Shown piece by piece: positions 47,836-59,530 of a DNA stretch of 64,000 nt. The DNA is from Apoda limacodes (lineage: Eukaryota > Arthropoda > Insecta > Lepidoptera > Limacodidae). Under the pieces are notes generated by a model. It ran no database searches. It worked only from the letters and a program-made list of their open reading frames with translations, and was not told where the DNA came from. The translations under genes and the position numbers were made by a program. How positions within the stretch are numbered: the stretch's first letter is position 1; every line of letters starts with the position of its first letter. The stretch is taken from positions 17,179,001 through 17,243,000 of the forward strand of contig OX291547.1 in NCBI GenBank assembly GCA_946406115.1, in the 5' to 3' direction.

Positions 47836-47843
47836 GTATAGTG

Positions 47844-47940
47844 CAACAAACTTTTCTGACCTGGCGGTCAAAAATCAAAACTTCAGTCGCCATATTGAAA
47901 TGGTGTGAACTTAAAACGTCACTAGCGACCTAACATCCAA
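47844..47940 (+). mobile_element. Short MITE with caacaaactttt terminus, copy 2
   Basis: 'caacaaacttttctgacctg' with 'gcggtcaaaaatc' and 'gccatattgaaatggtgtga' match the copy at 13409..13520. The right inverted terminus is lost. Confidence 0.65.
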
Positions 47941-48261
47941 GGCCAGGTCAGCAGAGTTTGTAGCACTGTAGCTACCAATTAACAAAAAACAAAGTATAAA
48001 AAACGTAGATTTTAATCTACGAATATCAAAATCAGTTTCGAATTTTATCTCACTGTCTTTATGCAAAGTGATATAGTTTAGTAATTTGTAGTTAAATTCT
48101 GCCACTTTGTGACATATTTATAGTAAGTTTTCGATTGAAAAATATTGTAGATCAATTAATAGTCTATTAAATTAGAAATGTTAAGACTATGGGTATCATA
48201 TATTTTAGATAAAAGTTCTAATTGTGACATTAAATATATAACAATTTAACGATAGTTTAAA

Positions 48262-48306
48262 AATCTGTCACCATGTGAGTCAGACTCACACTTGGTTTTT
48301 AAAACT
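48262..48306 (+). repeat. Dispersed repeat family Y, 3' end
   Basis: 'gtgagtcagactcacacttg' followed by 'gttttt' is the family terminus. It is also seen as 'gatgcacttggtcggttttt' near 18010. Confidence 0.5.
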
Positions 48307-48307
48307 G

Positions 48308-48415
48308 TATTTTTATTTTATTTATTTAAACACTTTATTGCAATAAAATACAATAGGTGGACGTAATGCCTTAGGCATTATTTACCAGTCGACCTTAGGA
48401 TCATGCAGAAAGCTT
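48308..48415 (-). mobile_element. Retroposon 3' end, antisense
   Basis: 'cactttattgcaataaaata' then 'ggtggacgtaatgccttagg' and 'accagtcgacc' is a widespread lepidopteran repeat end, with the poly-A/T-rich side at the low-coordinate edge. The family name is uncertain. Confidence 0.45.
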
Positions 48416-48879
48416 AAGTTAGTTGTTTATGTAGGAAAGATTAAATGTATGCACATATCTAGTATCTAAAACTATACACATCCTTCATCACCATATACAT
48501 TAGGTTAGTACATTAATGGTTTTAAAATTTACGAAACTTTTATGATAAAATCTATGTATGTTCAAAGAAGTAAAGCATACGTTAAGTTAATGTACATTTA
48601 TTTAAAATTAAGTCAAAGTAAATAAAAAAATCAATATAATACTTCTGAATAAACTTGACTAATGAGTACGTCGCCTAAATGAATGAAATGCTAAAGTTTG
48701 GTTTCACGGTCGATTATATAACATTTCCTTCACATTAGCCTTAACACCAAAATGCGAATTTTTGAATATTAATAGAAATAAATTTTATAAAAGTAAGGTG
48801 ATAGTTCATACTTACTGTTTTAAATAATTTGGTATTTAAATTTTTATAACCCGCAACTTTTTACATTCTAAAATTCATA

Positions 48880-49240
48880 TATTAACTTCAGCTCACTATT
48901 TACTGAGCCTAGAGACTTGGCATAGTAGTTCCTGTTATATATAACAAAAGTGAGCACTGATAAAGGATTTCGCAAAATTAATTCATCACCGAAAGGGGTA
49001 AAATGGCGGTTAGAAGTTTGTATGGAAATCCGTCATTTTTAAATGCATAAATATTGATATTTGAGCGTCAGGTTGAAAATTTACATGTTTCAACGTTTTT
49101 GGAAAATCATTCCATAAAGGGCAAAATAGGGCATGAAGATTTTTTCGTAAGGGTTCCGATATTTTTGTAGGTCAAACCATGAGCAGTGAAGCTTTCTTTT
49201 CTTTAAAATCCACGCGGACAAAGTCGCGGGAATAAGCTAG
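48880..49240 (+). mobile_element. Helitron-like element, 3' part
   Basis: 'ggggtaaaatggcggttaga' inside and 'cacgcggacaaagtcgcggg' with 'aataagCTAG' then T at the end mark the terminus. The 5' limit is approximate. Confidence 0.6.
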
Positions 49241-50916
49241 TGATGTATAAAATTAAGGGTTAGAAATTTAAAGTAGAATTTGAAAAGAACCCACAAAAGA
49301 CAATTTAAATTAATGTAAGTATTGATAGTCTGTACAACTTCAGGCAAACAAGTAGGGTATATACTTTTCTTATAAAAAGACATTTGTATAACTTAATGTA
49401 GATCGGTATTTGCTATAACTATATCGCTATCACTGAAAAAATTATAAAATATGATGATGTATGGAAACTTAATTACACACATCTAAAATAACATAGTGCT
49501 ATTTTTTATTTGTTTTTACAATAACTGACACGAGACCCAAAACTTTTAAATCAACTACATTACATTACATCTACACAAAAACTATTATACCTAAAATAAA
49601 ATCTACACAAAAACTGTTTATACTCATCACTTAAAAAGTTACTATGCACGTTGCAGACGAAGTTGCAAGTTATCGCTTTCCAACGAAAATAGGAATTTTC
49701 TTCTGTTTCAACTTCCAAAATTATAAATTTAGGAGCTGACCAGAGCTAACAAGCACCGCCATTTGATATTTTGAATTTCCTTTTAACATAAAGCGTAGTT
49801 CAAAAATGTTAACAATCAAGAAATTAAAACTAGTGGTAAGCTATTTTTAGAACTTTATGTTTTCTTTTGTAAGATACATATATCTGCGAGTTGTAGTTGG
49901 CATATCTGATAGAAACAGCCGCTTTTAGTTGATATGTTATCAAAAACTTGCACATATATTCCAGTAACAATACTTATAACGTTTTGAAAATAATTAACCA
50001 CTATACTCCATTTTACATAGCATGGTGCGCAAGATACGAGAGTTTTTACTGAATTGCAGCCTATACTGACCACAATGAAGTTTATGAGTACTTATGTACT
50101 TTTGAATATATACATTATATATTTATTATATGATTTAATCAATAATGTTACAATTATATCCTATTTTCAGAGACACAATTAAAAAATGTTTTACAAGTTA
50201 TATAGTTTTAGTTCTTTGACTATAAACTTTTTTTAAACGCTACGCCTTAAAATACTATAATATAATATAATTTATAATAAAAAGACAATTCAAAACAATT
50301 CCCGACGGCGCTAGGTGGCTCTGATCAGCTCCTTAAATAAAGATAGAAAGAACAGTCAGATTTTCAATGAGCAGCAGTGACATAGTTACAGTTTCTCAAA
50401 AATGTCATTTAAAACTATTCCTACGTAAGTATTACTGCTGCTAGTAGTTATATTAAATTATAAATAACAAAATAATTACGCAATGTATGTAACATGGATT
50501 AAACTGTCATGTATTGTAACATATATTTATCTTAACACACCTTTACGTTTAGGATATTAATGCGGATATAAATAGTTTTAATACTTAAATGAGTTAAATG
50601 TCATGCGGCAATCTAAAATATAATTTATACGTGATCTTAAATATAGTTTATACGTAATCTTTAACAGCAATGATCATAACGTGCCAGTAGCTAAGTGGTT
50701 ACGGGGTTTTGTGTTGGCAGGCGTGGCGCTCACGAGCCGCATGGCTCGACAATGCACTGATATCATTTGCTAATTCACCTATTGTTATCTCGACACAAAG
50801 AAACAACTCGGACAAATACAGTAGACATAAATTAATGACTGTAATAATTCCACTTTAAATAACCTTTTGCTTATGTACTTTATATTTATGTATCTATGAG
50901 GGGTTAGTCGGAAAGG

Positions 50917-51342
50917 TGTCAACCGTACTGTAGAATTGCCTTGCCCAAGCTAGGCTACGGCTAGAATATTTTGTGACAGTTGGTGATAGAATGGTTTATA
51001 GGGCAGTCAATCGTATGAACTGGACCATGGGAAGCGTCCTAATAGATTATGATTAACGGACAGTAGGCCATATATCAAAGAAGAATATTTACACCGATAC
51101 CACTGCAAATTCATGATAGAATCATACAAAGCCAAACGATCTCTCAGTGCCACAATGCAGACCCAGTTGTTTTGACCCCAGTCACCGGTACGCCACGTAG
51201 ATGAGTAGCTATTTAAGGGTTTGCAGTCAGTTAATTTTGAAAGACAGGAGTTAGAGCCAGCTGATATACAAGCAACCTTTATCCATTATGAGTAAGATAA
51301 ATAAACACTATACCACCTATACTTTGTGTGTAATACATACAA
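50917..51342 (+). mobile_element. Probable solo LTR with target-site duplication
   Basis: GAAAGG at 50911..50916 and again at 51343..51348 flanks a 426-bp unit that starts TGTCAACC and ends ATACAA. The unit has 'agctatttaagg' (TATA-like), 'gcagtcagtt' (initiator-like) shortly after, and 'ataaataaac' (poly-A signal) near its 3' end. This order of elements fits an insect LTR. No internal gag or pol sequence is present, as expected after LTR-LTR recombination. Confidence 0.55.
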
Positions 51343-51891
51343 GAAAGGATTGCATATTTTCTCTCTGTGTCTTCTTTCTCTATTTTCATTATATTTCTCT
51401 TATGTTTTTAAATAATCCTTGTAAAGGAATCTTAATTTAAGATTAAAGTAAAAGTAATTTTTAAATAACCGTAGAACTAAACATGTTAATACCATAAAAA
51501 TCATACCTTTTTTTATAATACGTAATCCCATTCAGACCCACCTTGTACATTTGACTAATTAGGTGAGGTTCAGTGATAAGTTAACATGAATAAAAAACGT
51601 GTTACCTGTACGTTTTTATGTAATTTTCAGCAAAATCGGCGTAGTACAAAAAGTTTTTATCTAGTAAACCTGTATTTTAATTTATTCACTTTAGATCACG
51701 AGAAACTAGATTTTTAATTTGATTTTATATATTCGAAAAAATCAAAAAGATTGGAACCTAAATATATGCGAATAAATTGAAGTTTGAAATTTTGTTGTAG
51801 TTCCAAATGAAAGACTTTTTCAGCATATCTGAATAAAGCTTACATACAAACCAATAAAAAAATTTTAATATGGAATTAGAAATAGTTTTGA

Positions 51892-52190
51892 CTAGATTTT
51901 GCCTAAGGCTCCCCGAGTTCAGTTATCAGCGTGGAATTTCTACGTCAACTCTCTAATTATACTAATAAAGTTTGTTATAGCAAGCTATAGCTATAGTTTG
52001 ATTAAGCTCGGTTATAGTTATTCCCGCGGGAACTTTTGCATTTTTCGGGATAAAAAGTAGCCTATGTCCTATTCCAGGACCTAACCTATGTGTCCCAAGT
52101 TTTATCCCGATCCGTCTAGTGGTAGAAGCGTGACTGCATAACAAATATCCAAACTTATACAGGTACAGAAGAAATAATAATACTAACTAA
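51892..52190 (-). mobile_element. Non-autonomous Helitron-like element
   Basis: The low end is A then CTAG (minus-strand CTAG|T). The interior has 'ttatagcaagctatagctat', 'attcccgcgggaacttttgc' and 'aaagtagcctatgtcctatt', and the minus-strand head is near 'aacaaatatccaaacttata'. The 5' end is blurred. Confidence 0.6.
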
Positions 52191-53359
52191 TATAACCCGT
52201 ATAATGTATGTACTAAGTACCCAGTATTATATTTGCTGCAATCATTTCAATGCCCTTATTTATTAAGTTATATTTAGTTACACCTGTCTTATAAAATATT
52301 TGAAAAATACCTACGTATCTTAGCTCCAAGTCCTAAATTTTATTATAGCTTAGCGTATTCATCACTTCACCTACATTTCTTTAATCAAAAATCATTAAAG
52401 CTGAGTAAAATTATATTTTTTTAATTATTTTTGATATTGTATTTATCAGCTCGTTGTATACAAACCTTATAACTTTAATGAAGTTTTTTTTACTTTAATC
52501 TCTCAAAGTTATTATTTATATTTATAAAAGAAAATATAATAGGTGGTAGTAGTAGAAATACATTTATTCGCAACCGAATTATCAATATTGAATTAGGTAG
52601 GTATAATACCTAATTATTAAATCACACCATTTATGCAATGATAAGAATATGTAACTTGCGCAATAAACGTTTGTTAGTCATCATAGCATTATACCGTATT
52701 AACGATACCTAATGACGTAGCTACTAAGTTATAGCAATTTCTAATTAGATTTCATTAAATTAATTTATCAATTAATTAGATTTATTACTTAATGGTAAAA
52801 TGCGCAAGAAGTAGAACAGTGTCATGTTGCAATTTAGCTGTGTTTTATGTTCCTTGTCCAATAAATACATATTGAATGAAGGCTATAATATCAAAATCAT
52901 AATCAAACAGACGTGTATTTATAACAGATGAATTAGGAACCTAATTTGTTTTGGAAAGATATGTAAATATTCTCAGTTTAACGAATCGCCTTAATAGATT
53001 CTGAAATAATTAATAGCAGTTCACTCAAGAGCAAGTGTAGGATCACACTCATAACCTGCTAGAATACAATAAGTAAAAATATAAGTTAGGTGAACTATAG
53101 GTACGTAAATCTATACCTTACTTATTTTTAGTTTTGAAGTTTGATTAAAATAAATGATTAAAAAAATATTTGATGGTATGATAATCGAAACAGATAATAA
53201 TCATTGGGCAAAATAAACATCCGAAAACCATATTTCTTCGTTGTTGCCCACCCTCTTAATTTTAACCTTTTGAGCAGGTGTGATCTTATATTTCTAGTCA
53301 TTCTAGTTTTAAAGTGGAACTTTAGGTATTAAGACTGTGTAGTATACCTATCTGTCTAT

Positions 53360-53720
53360 CTGTCTGACCTTTTTTGGATTTCGTATCCCAAAAGAAAAAG
53401 AAAAAGCACCCTTATGTTACAGGATCATTTCGTGCTCCGTAGTCTATCTGTCTATGTGCCAAGTCTTTTTTTCTAGAAACGTGTAGAGGTATCATGCTGA
53501 AATATATTAGTATGTTATTAATACTAAGGTCTACCGAGCCGTTAAAAAATCTCATACAAATCAACGCAACAATAAAGTACAGTTATATAAGCCACACATT
53601 TTGACCCTCGCAAATAAATCAAAACCCGTGTAAATATAGGGTACTTTCTGTTGACCTAGAGTTATGAAATTTGACAAGAAACAATGTCTCACATCGCAAA
53701 TAAATAAGAAATCCAAAATT
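53360..53720 (-). repeat. Dispersed repeat, 'accgagggttccgtac' family, copy 3 (inverted)
   Basis: The minus strand carries 'ttcttgtcaaatttcataac' and 'caacagaaagtaccc', matching 43720..43760, and the 'ggatttcgtatcccaaaag' end corresponds to the family 3' terminus. Confidence 0.55.
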
Positions 53721-54570
53721 GGTTTATTTGTATTTATCTTTACATAAAAAAAAACACTTACAACAATTACAAAGTTGTATTGGGCAAAAAAATATTTAAA
53801 CTACAAAATTTTTTTGTCAGAAAAAACGGGAAAAAATCTTTGAGACTCGATTCCCTTTTCGACCTCATCGTCTAAAATACTTAAGATACATGTATAAATA
53901 GGTATAAGTATGTATATATATATATAAGTACAGACGACTTATAGAAAAGGTATAAATCACCAATATCCTAATAAAAACAAAGGAGACATTGGTTCTTAGA
54001 TTATTTTTCAAGCTTACATTTGCATTTACATCACAGACACAATATGTAACACTTTACCAATTATCTTATACTGAAGCTTTTAAGTGGTAAAACGACATTA
54101 AAATAGGTAAACACAGCAGAAAAAGAATTAATCTTGTAATAGCAATATATTATTATGTAGGTAGGTACTACTTTTTGTACCATATTAGTATAGATAAAAA
54201 AAAAACTGTCCAAGATCTTGTTAAGGTGAAACCGATTTAGATTTTTCCCTTACAAACTTCAGTTCACTAAATATTTATACTTAACTATTTATAAAGATTT
54301 CGCCACTTAAAATGGTATTATTAAATATCGCTATTTATCATAGTCGCAAAAAGCATAGATTTATAAAGCATTAAATAGACAGAGTTCATACATCTATTTA
54401 ATTTTGTTAAAACTCAGAATAATTTACTGGAACTTTAAGGCATTAAATATATGTATTGCGATGGTAAGGAGCAGTATATCATAATAACGCATTTTAAGTT
54501 GAACTTATGTTTTCCATACTAAGCCTTATGATAGGGCCATTGTGCTTAGGTAACCGATTCATGTCATTGG

Positions 54571-54838
54571 TTACTCATACCATTTCAGCTCTGTCCAGAA
54601 ATCAAGAAGGCGTCTGATGTTATTCAGTGCTTTGTCCGTTTGTTGCAACGCCGATACTATAAAAGTGTTTGTTTAGCGGGCAGTGACCTGTTATTATGCC
54701 AACTATGTAGCGTAGTTTTTTCCTACTGAGTTGTAACAGCTTGCGCGACAGATTTGCGTCCAGGGATTCAAGAACGTTCTTAGTTTGTCTGCATTCCGTT
54801 TGTTTTGCCCACTGTTTGTTATGTAACCATGTTTTGAG
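54571..54838 (-). pseudogene. Antisense LINE RNase H domain and C-terminal remnant
   Basis: The minus strand from 54838 reads LKTWLHNKQWAKQTECRQTK, then LLQLSRKKLRYIVGI, ITGHCPLNKHFYSIG. These are the C-terminal part of the RNase H region of jockey-type retrotransposons (W...TECRQTK, LSR..L...IITGHC.LN.H...IG). After a frame break near 54640 the tail TDKALNNIRRLLDFWTEL follows. The zinc-knuckle-like segment normally between these parts is missing, so there has been an internal deletion. It is a dead fragment. Confidence 0.8.
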
Positions 54839-55627
54839 TTAAAGATAGTGTAACGCAGTTTCAGTGAAATTACGTCGGATTCACCTTAAATACACATTGA
54901 TGAACCTAGAACTTATCCTACGACTTTCCATGATCTTCACCAAATCGTCACGTGCTGAGGTGAAAGCACTTGGATGTAGACTCCATTTTAGTTCCGTTAA
55001 CAAAGATTTTTTAATAACTCAGGGACGAGGGGGGCAATTGCACCCATCGCCTCCTCCGTGGATTCGCGCCTGCATCAATATAACAAATACATCAGTGTTA
55101 TCAAAAAAATATTATTGTAAGGGTTTGAATAATCACCAAGACTTGGTATGTTTTATTAAAGTTGTAAAGTTATAGCACGTTTATTAAATTTAAAATTTTC
55201 TGTGCCAAAACATTTTAAAAATACTAAAAATGGGTCAAAGTAGATTTTTTATAAAACAAAAGAACATTAAACATGTTTACGCACTTGTTAGGGTTTAAGG
55301 TATACCCCGTATAGGACACGATATTTAAATTACATTTGGATCAACTCAACACATTAAAGAAATCCTTTCCAAAAAAAAAAAGGCTTAGACTTAAAACATT
55401 CACGCAACTTTTGCAATAATCTCAATCAAATTATTTTTTTGACACATAGTCCCTACTATTAAAAGAAGTGGAGTGTTGTGAAATGAGAACAGCTCAGCGT
55501 AGAGAGTAATCCGTCGTATCGAATCAATCAACTGTACCCGTCCGAGTGGACAAGCCGACGCGATACCAATTTACATTACCGTCTTGCATCACTAAGCCGC
55601 TGACCAAAAACAACGAAATAGTTCCTA

Positions 55628-56694
55628 ACATTTCTGTCGTGTGGAATCAGATAACTAGAACGCAAACTACGAGTTACATCTAGCGTTCAGATTTAAGATG
55701 CCCGTGCCCGTGCCCCCCTATGCGCTATTCGTTTACTTTGAGGGCAATAAGAGGCTATACTACCTAAATTTTATTATTTTTGGCAAATGTATCTCTGGAT
55801 CCGCTGAGCAGATCCGACTAAAATTTAATTTCTGTATTCTTCGAGATATTTCAGACCCTGAAAACCGTGAAAACACGATTTATGAACTTTTGTTCGATAG
55901 TGTTTTTTTCAAGTTTCGGTTCAAGACCTAAGTCCTAAGATAGTGATTTTGACACTGAAAAACGCATTTTTTGATAAAAATGATGTGATAACAACTAATT
56001 ATTTATTTCATGTATTTTATTTCAATAAAAAATCAGTGAATTGTAAGGTAGTTGCACTACTTGTGCACGCTTAGTTACATATCGCGTCATCCTTGTTGTT
56101 ACTGTCACGTAGTACTGCCTCTTAAGCTGAAAACGACATATCTATAGAGTTCATTCTTTAGTAGCAATTTTTTTTCCAGATTGAAAGACAGCTTAGCGTA
56201 ATATCGGAAAAAAGTAATTAATTTTATTTTATAAAAAATCTATTACAGTAGTTTAGTAGCTTTATTAAATTACATTCTAAGTAATAAATTATATTTATAT
56301 GCAAATGAGGACTTATAGATTAAAAATAAAAAAAAAAGGTCGGAAGTAATTTTTTAAAGCGTCGGTTTAAAACATTATAATGATGTATACAGAAATTTGT
56401 AGATACGTTATTATTAAGTTACGAAACTTTGCAATAAATTTAAAACAAAACATGCAGAAAACTGCATATTTGGGTAGGGCGCCTCCTTGTAAATTTACTG
56501 AAGTGCTTTATACATGATCCTGCAATTCTGAATGATGACCGATGATTTTAACTAAATATAGTTTTTTATTTATTTTGAGGTTAGATTTTTGTTTACAGTA
56601 TAAGACGAGAAATAAAAAATAGGCTTTACATTTCTATCGTGTGGAATTAGATAACTAGAACGCAAACTAACATGTAACATTCAGATGTAAACCT
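55628..56694. repeat. Direct repeat pair of about 65 bp, 1000 bp apart
   Basis: 'acatttctgtcgtgtggaat' with 'cagataactagaacgcaaac' at 55628 and 'acatttctatcgtgtggaat' with 'tagataactagaacgcaaac' at 56628 are close copies. They lose similarity after 'ttcagatgtaa' or 'ttcagatttaa'. The intervening kilobase has a 77-codon frame (55698..55931) that I do not recognise and do not call a gene. Confidence 0.6.
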
Positions 56695-57160
56695 CGTAAA
56701 TCGGGTGTAGGTGCGCTCTAGATAGTCGCACTAGCCTCATTGATTGATGGACACTAAAAAAGGATTGGGTCTAAAGTACAAATCAATCTGAGACCTACAA
56801 TATATTTGATTGATTTGTGTTGTTTAGTCTGTCGATAGGACATCACAACTTTAAATCTGTTGGATAATATAATTATTCAACAAATTTCAAAGTTTTTAAA
56901 TTTTTAATTTTAATTTTAAATAAATAAATAATTATGTTTATGACATAGGTAATACGTTACTTGTTTTATCATGACAGCACGTGATATATCGTTCATAAAA
57001 TATAGATAAAATCTTAAGGTATCAAAAATACTCAAATAAAATTTTTTGAAAACCCTTCCCGAAGCCACTGCAAATGGTCATGCGGTTTCTAAAATTATTC
57101 GGTTGGTTTTCGTATGAAATGGCCAGGGCATGCCTTAAGTATTTGTTTTTAATCTGACAG

Positions 57161-57315
57161 TCGTTCGACTACTCGGTGATCCAGCAAGCCAGCCTGGGCG
57201 ATGATGGACGCGGCACTCCTTCGGCGCATCACTCACCGTCGCAGGCGCCCCGCACGCGCCCCTGGCACGACTTCGGCAGACAAAACGATGCTGACAAAAT
57301 ACAAATCGCCAAACT
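57161..57315 (+). CDS. grh: Grainyhead exon leading into the DNA-binding domain
   Basis: The acceptor is 'tttttaatctgacag', the donor is 'AAACT|GTAAGTG', it enters in phase 0 and leaves with two bases. The peptide starts SFDYSVIQQASLGDDG and ends RPWHDFGRQNDADKIQIAKL. The final block is the hallmark that immediately precedes the immunoglobulin-fold CP2/Grainyhead DNA-binding domain, and Drosophila has RPWHDFGRQNDADKIQIPK. An Ala replaces the usual Pro in IQI-P-K here. The frame fits after either the 420-nt exon (QQ|SFDY) or the KREPEDL exon. The DNA-binding and dimerisation exons are not in the window, so the next intron exceeds 6.6 kb. Confidence 0.93.
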
Positions 57316-57486
57316 GTAAGTGTAATATAACCTTTTCTTAAATTTGACATGTCATTGTCGTCTCATGTGTATTTTATATAAGAAAAATATTCAGAAGATG
57401 ACTTGAGAGTCGTCAAAATGTTGCACTGGTATTATAAAACTATATCGAATTAAAAGCGTATCATTTTTTAATTTAGTGTTGGTTTA

Positions 57487-57698
57487 GTGCCAGACGAATT
57501 CTGCATACAACGCCGAATATGAACGCAGTATGGGCGAAAAGCCATAAATATTAATAACTCGAATATTTATATTGAAAATTTGCAAATAACAGTCCTAGGT
57601 TGTGTATAAGACAATATTATAGTGAAATGGCAGCTAAAATTATATGTACCGTTACGAAAATAAAACGAAAATAGACGAAAATAAGAGGTAACTTTGTT
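57487..57698 (+). repeat. Dispersed repeat family X, copy 2
   Basis: 'gccagacgaattctgcatac', 'acagtcctaggttgtgtata', 'aaaattatatgtaccgttac' and 'aagaggtaactttgtt' occur in the same order as at 15711. It sits 170 bp after the grh exon donor. Confidence 0.7.
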
Positions 57699-57728
57699 AA
57701 AAATAGTCAGAAAAGTGTTACAGAGACG

Positions 57729-57835
57729 AAGTGAACCTGCGGCCTCTTGTCTCTTATTAACCTGTTGTATTAAACATTAACTAATAAAATGGCGACCGTT
57801 GATAGAAAGAGAAAAGAAACCGCAGGTTCGCTTTA
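57729..57835. repeat. Imperfect hairpin, about 23-bp arms
   Basis: 'gaacctgcggcctcttgtct' and, about 70 bp on, the reverse complement of 'gaacctgcggtttcttttct' face each other. The 69-codon frame at 57789..57998 begins in the loop and is not credible as a gene. Confidence 0.45.
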
Positions 57836-58101
57836 TCTCTTTTTAAAGGATGTTAAATTTTGTGAGGATATTGCGCAGTCCATAGGGCAGATTACTCAAA
57901 CTCAAAGTCTATGGTGTATGTTTAAAATGACGGTAGCAAAAGCCAACAATATACTGCCCCTTTTGATGTTTTTAACTTTCCTATGTTTCGGGTCATAAAA
58001 AAAAATTTAGTAGTTTAGTTTCACTCTTAGATACAGACTTCACTAAGTAACATCAAACATAAATATTAAAAACATTTGTCTTTACGACGAGAAATCGAAA
58101 T

Positions 58102-58297
58102 TCATACTAATATTATAAATGCGAAAGCTGGTGTGTTTGTTACTCGTTTACGCTGCACCAGCTGCACTGACTTCGATAAATTTTAAATGGAGATAGCTTA
58201 GATCCTGGAATAATACATACTACTACAGTAATCCTGGAAAATTCTTAAGTTCCCGCTGGAATATCCTTAGTCCGGGCGGTGCCGCGGGCACAGCTAG
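58102..58297 (+). mobile_element. Non-autonomous Helitron-like element
   Basis: 'tcatactaatattataaatg' followed by 'cgaaagctggtgtgtttgtt' at the 5' end and 'gtgccgcgggcacagCTAG' then T at the 3' end. The GC-rich palindrome 'tgccgcgggca' just before the end matches the 3' hairpin of Helitrons. Size 196 bp. Confidence 0.8.
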
Positions 58298-59530
58298 TAA
58301 TGGACAGGGAGCCAAGTTTCTAGGTATTATATTCTGATAGGCACAAACACTTAATGCTGATGGCACAGTTACGATATAAGTCAATGATCTTATCAAATGT
58401 TCATTCTTTCTTGGTCGAGTGTTAAAATGTTTTATCTATAAAATTAATGTGAATGTAGATTCGAAGACAGTGGGAAAAAATCGAATAAACTGTCAATTAG
58501 CACATTCATAACTGTCTCCGGAACAATAAATTTAGTCTTATAAAAATTATGGAAGCAAATGTTGGAGATCTTATATTCTAGCGCTACCGTTAGGTATAAC
58601 AGTAAATTATAAATTTTAGGTCTGTCTAGGTTGAAGTGTTAACTTAATTAGAAATTGAATTATAGGTACGAGTCATTAAATGAAGGGGACTCCAATATTT
58701 TTGTCATAATTTTGACTTAGAAATAATATTTTAATATGCCCTTTGCCTTTTATCTCTCTTTTTCTCCTGCTAAAATGTCACTCTTTTATTCTAGTAATAG
58801 AATGAGTTTGACAAAAAAGGAAGAAAAGGTTAAAATAGCTATAGCAGAATATAATAACAGTACAGTACAGAAAAAATGTCTTTTTTCTTATTGTAATAAG
58901 ATTATTTATAACTTTTTAGTCAAAATAACTAAAATACTTTAATATATTATATTGCATAAAAGCTTGTTAAAAATAAATAACGTTTATTTTACCGAATGAG
59001 ATAGTGTCTCAACACCCGCCTGGACTGCTTTCTGTAAGATTTTGTAGAAAATATTGATTATTAAAGGTCTTCATAGTTTATCTTCGAAGATAAATTGAGC
59101 CCATCCTTTACTACTTAAGAAAGAAATTTTACCAAATTGTTGCAAACAGATAAGTCAAACAATTAGAACAATTTGTTTGTATATAGAATTCATGTGTGGA
59201 AGTAATGAATATGTCGGTATGAGGACGTTCCACTAACCATCCGATACTCCTCTGACCTTGTTTGCCGACCACTTCGCACCTCCCCGCGGGTATGTGTGTT
59301 AAAATGTGGCCCTTTCTAGGAAAAACAGTTTGTGCTTATAACGCTGACAATCGCTATTCTAACTTGTGGTTGGATATCTGAGCAAAATTAAACAACCGGT
59401 AGAGTGCGAGTCGTTTCCTAAGAAATTTTGTGTTCGACAAATACCAAAAAAATGCTATTTGGTTAATTCTTGTTACCATTTAGTGTCTATTGCTAGATTT
59501 TCTTTTATCTCATTTAGAACTTTTTGAAGT

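Larger units (their letters stand above)
45382..57160 (+). other. grh intron, 11.8 kb
   Basis: Runs from GTCGGT to 'tttttaatctgacag'. It is filled with repeats: microsatellites, an RTE tail, a MITE copy, Helitron-like elements, a probable solo LTR, an antisense LINE remnant and a 1-kb-spaced direct repeat. No other exon is recognised. The segments 45480..46830 and 49245..50680 show nothing identifiable. Confidence 0.75.

Noticed and set aside
50690..50770. tRNA-like stretch with 'agtagctaagtggttac'
   Set aside because: A-box resemblance only; no B-box or cloverleaf could be made.
55698..55931. 77-codon frame starting right after a direct repeat
   Set aside because: No recognised features; not enough to call a gene. 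Noted under the repeat pair.
57789..57998. 69-codon frame with a basic N-terminus and hydrophobic C-terminus
   Set aside because: Begins within a hairpin loop, in an intron, no family similarity.
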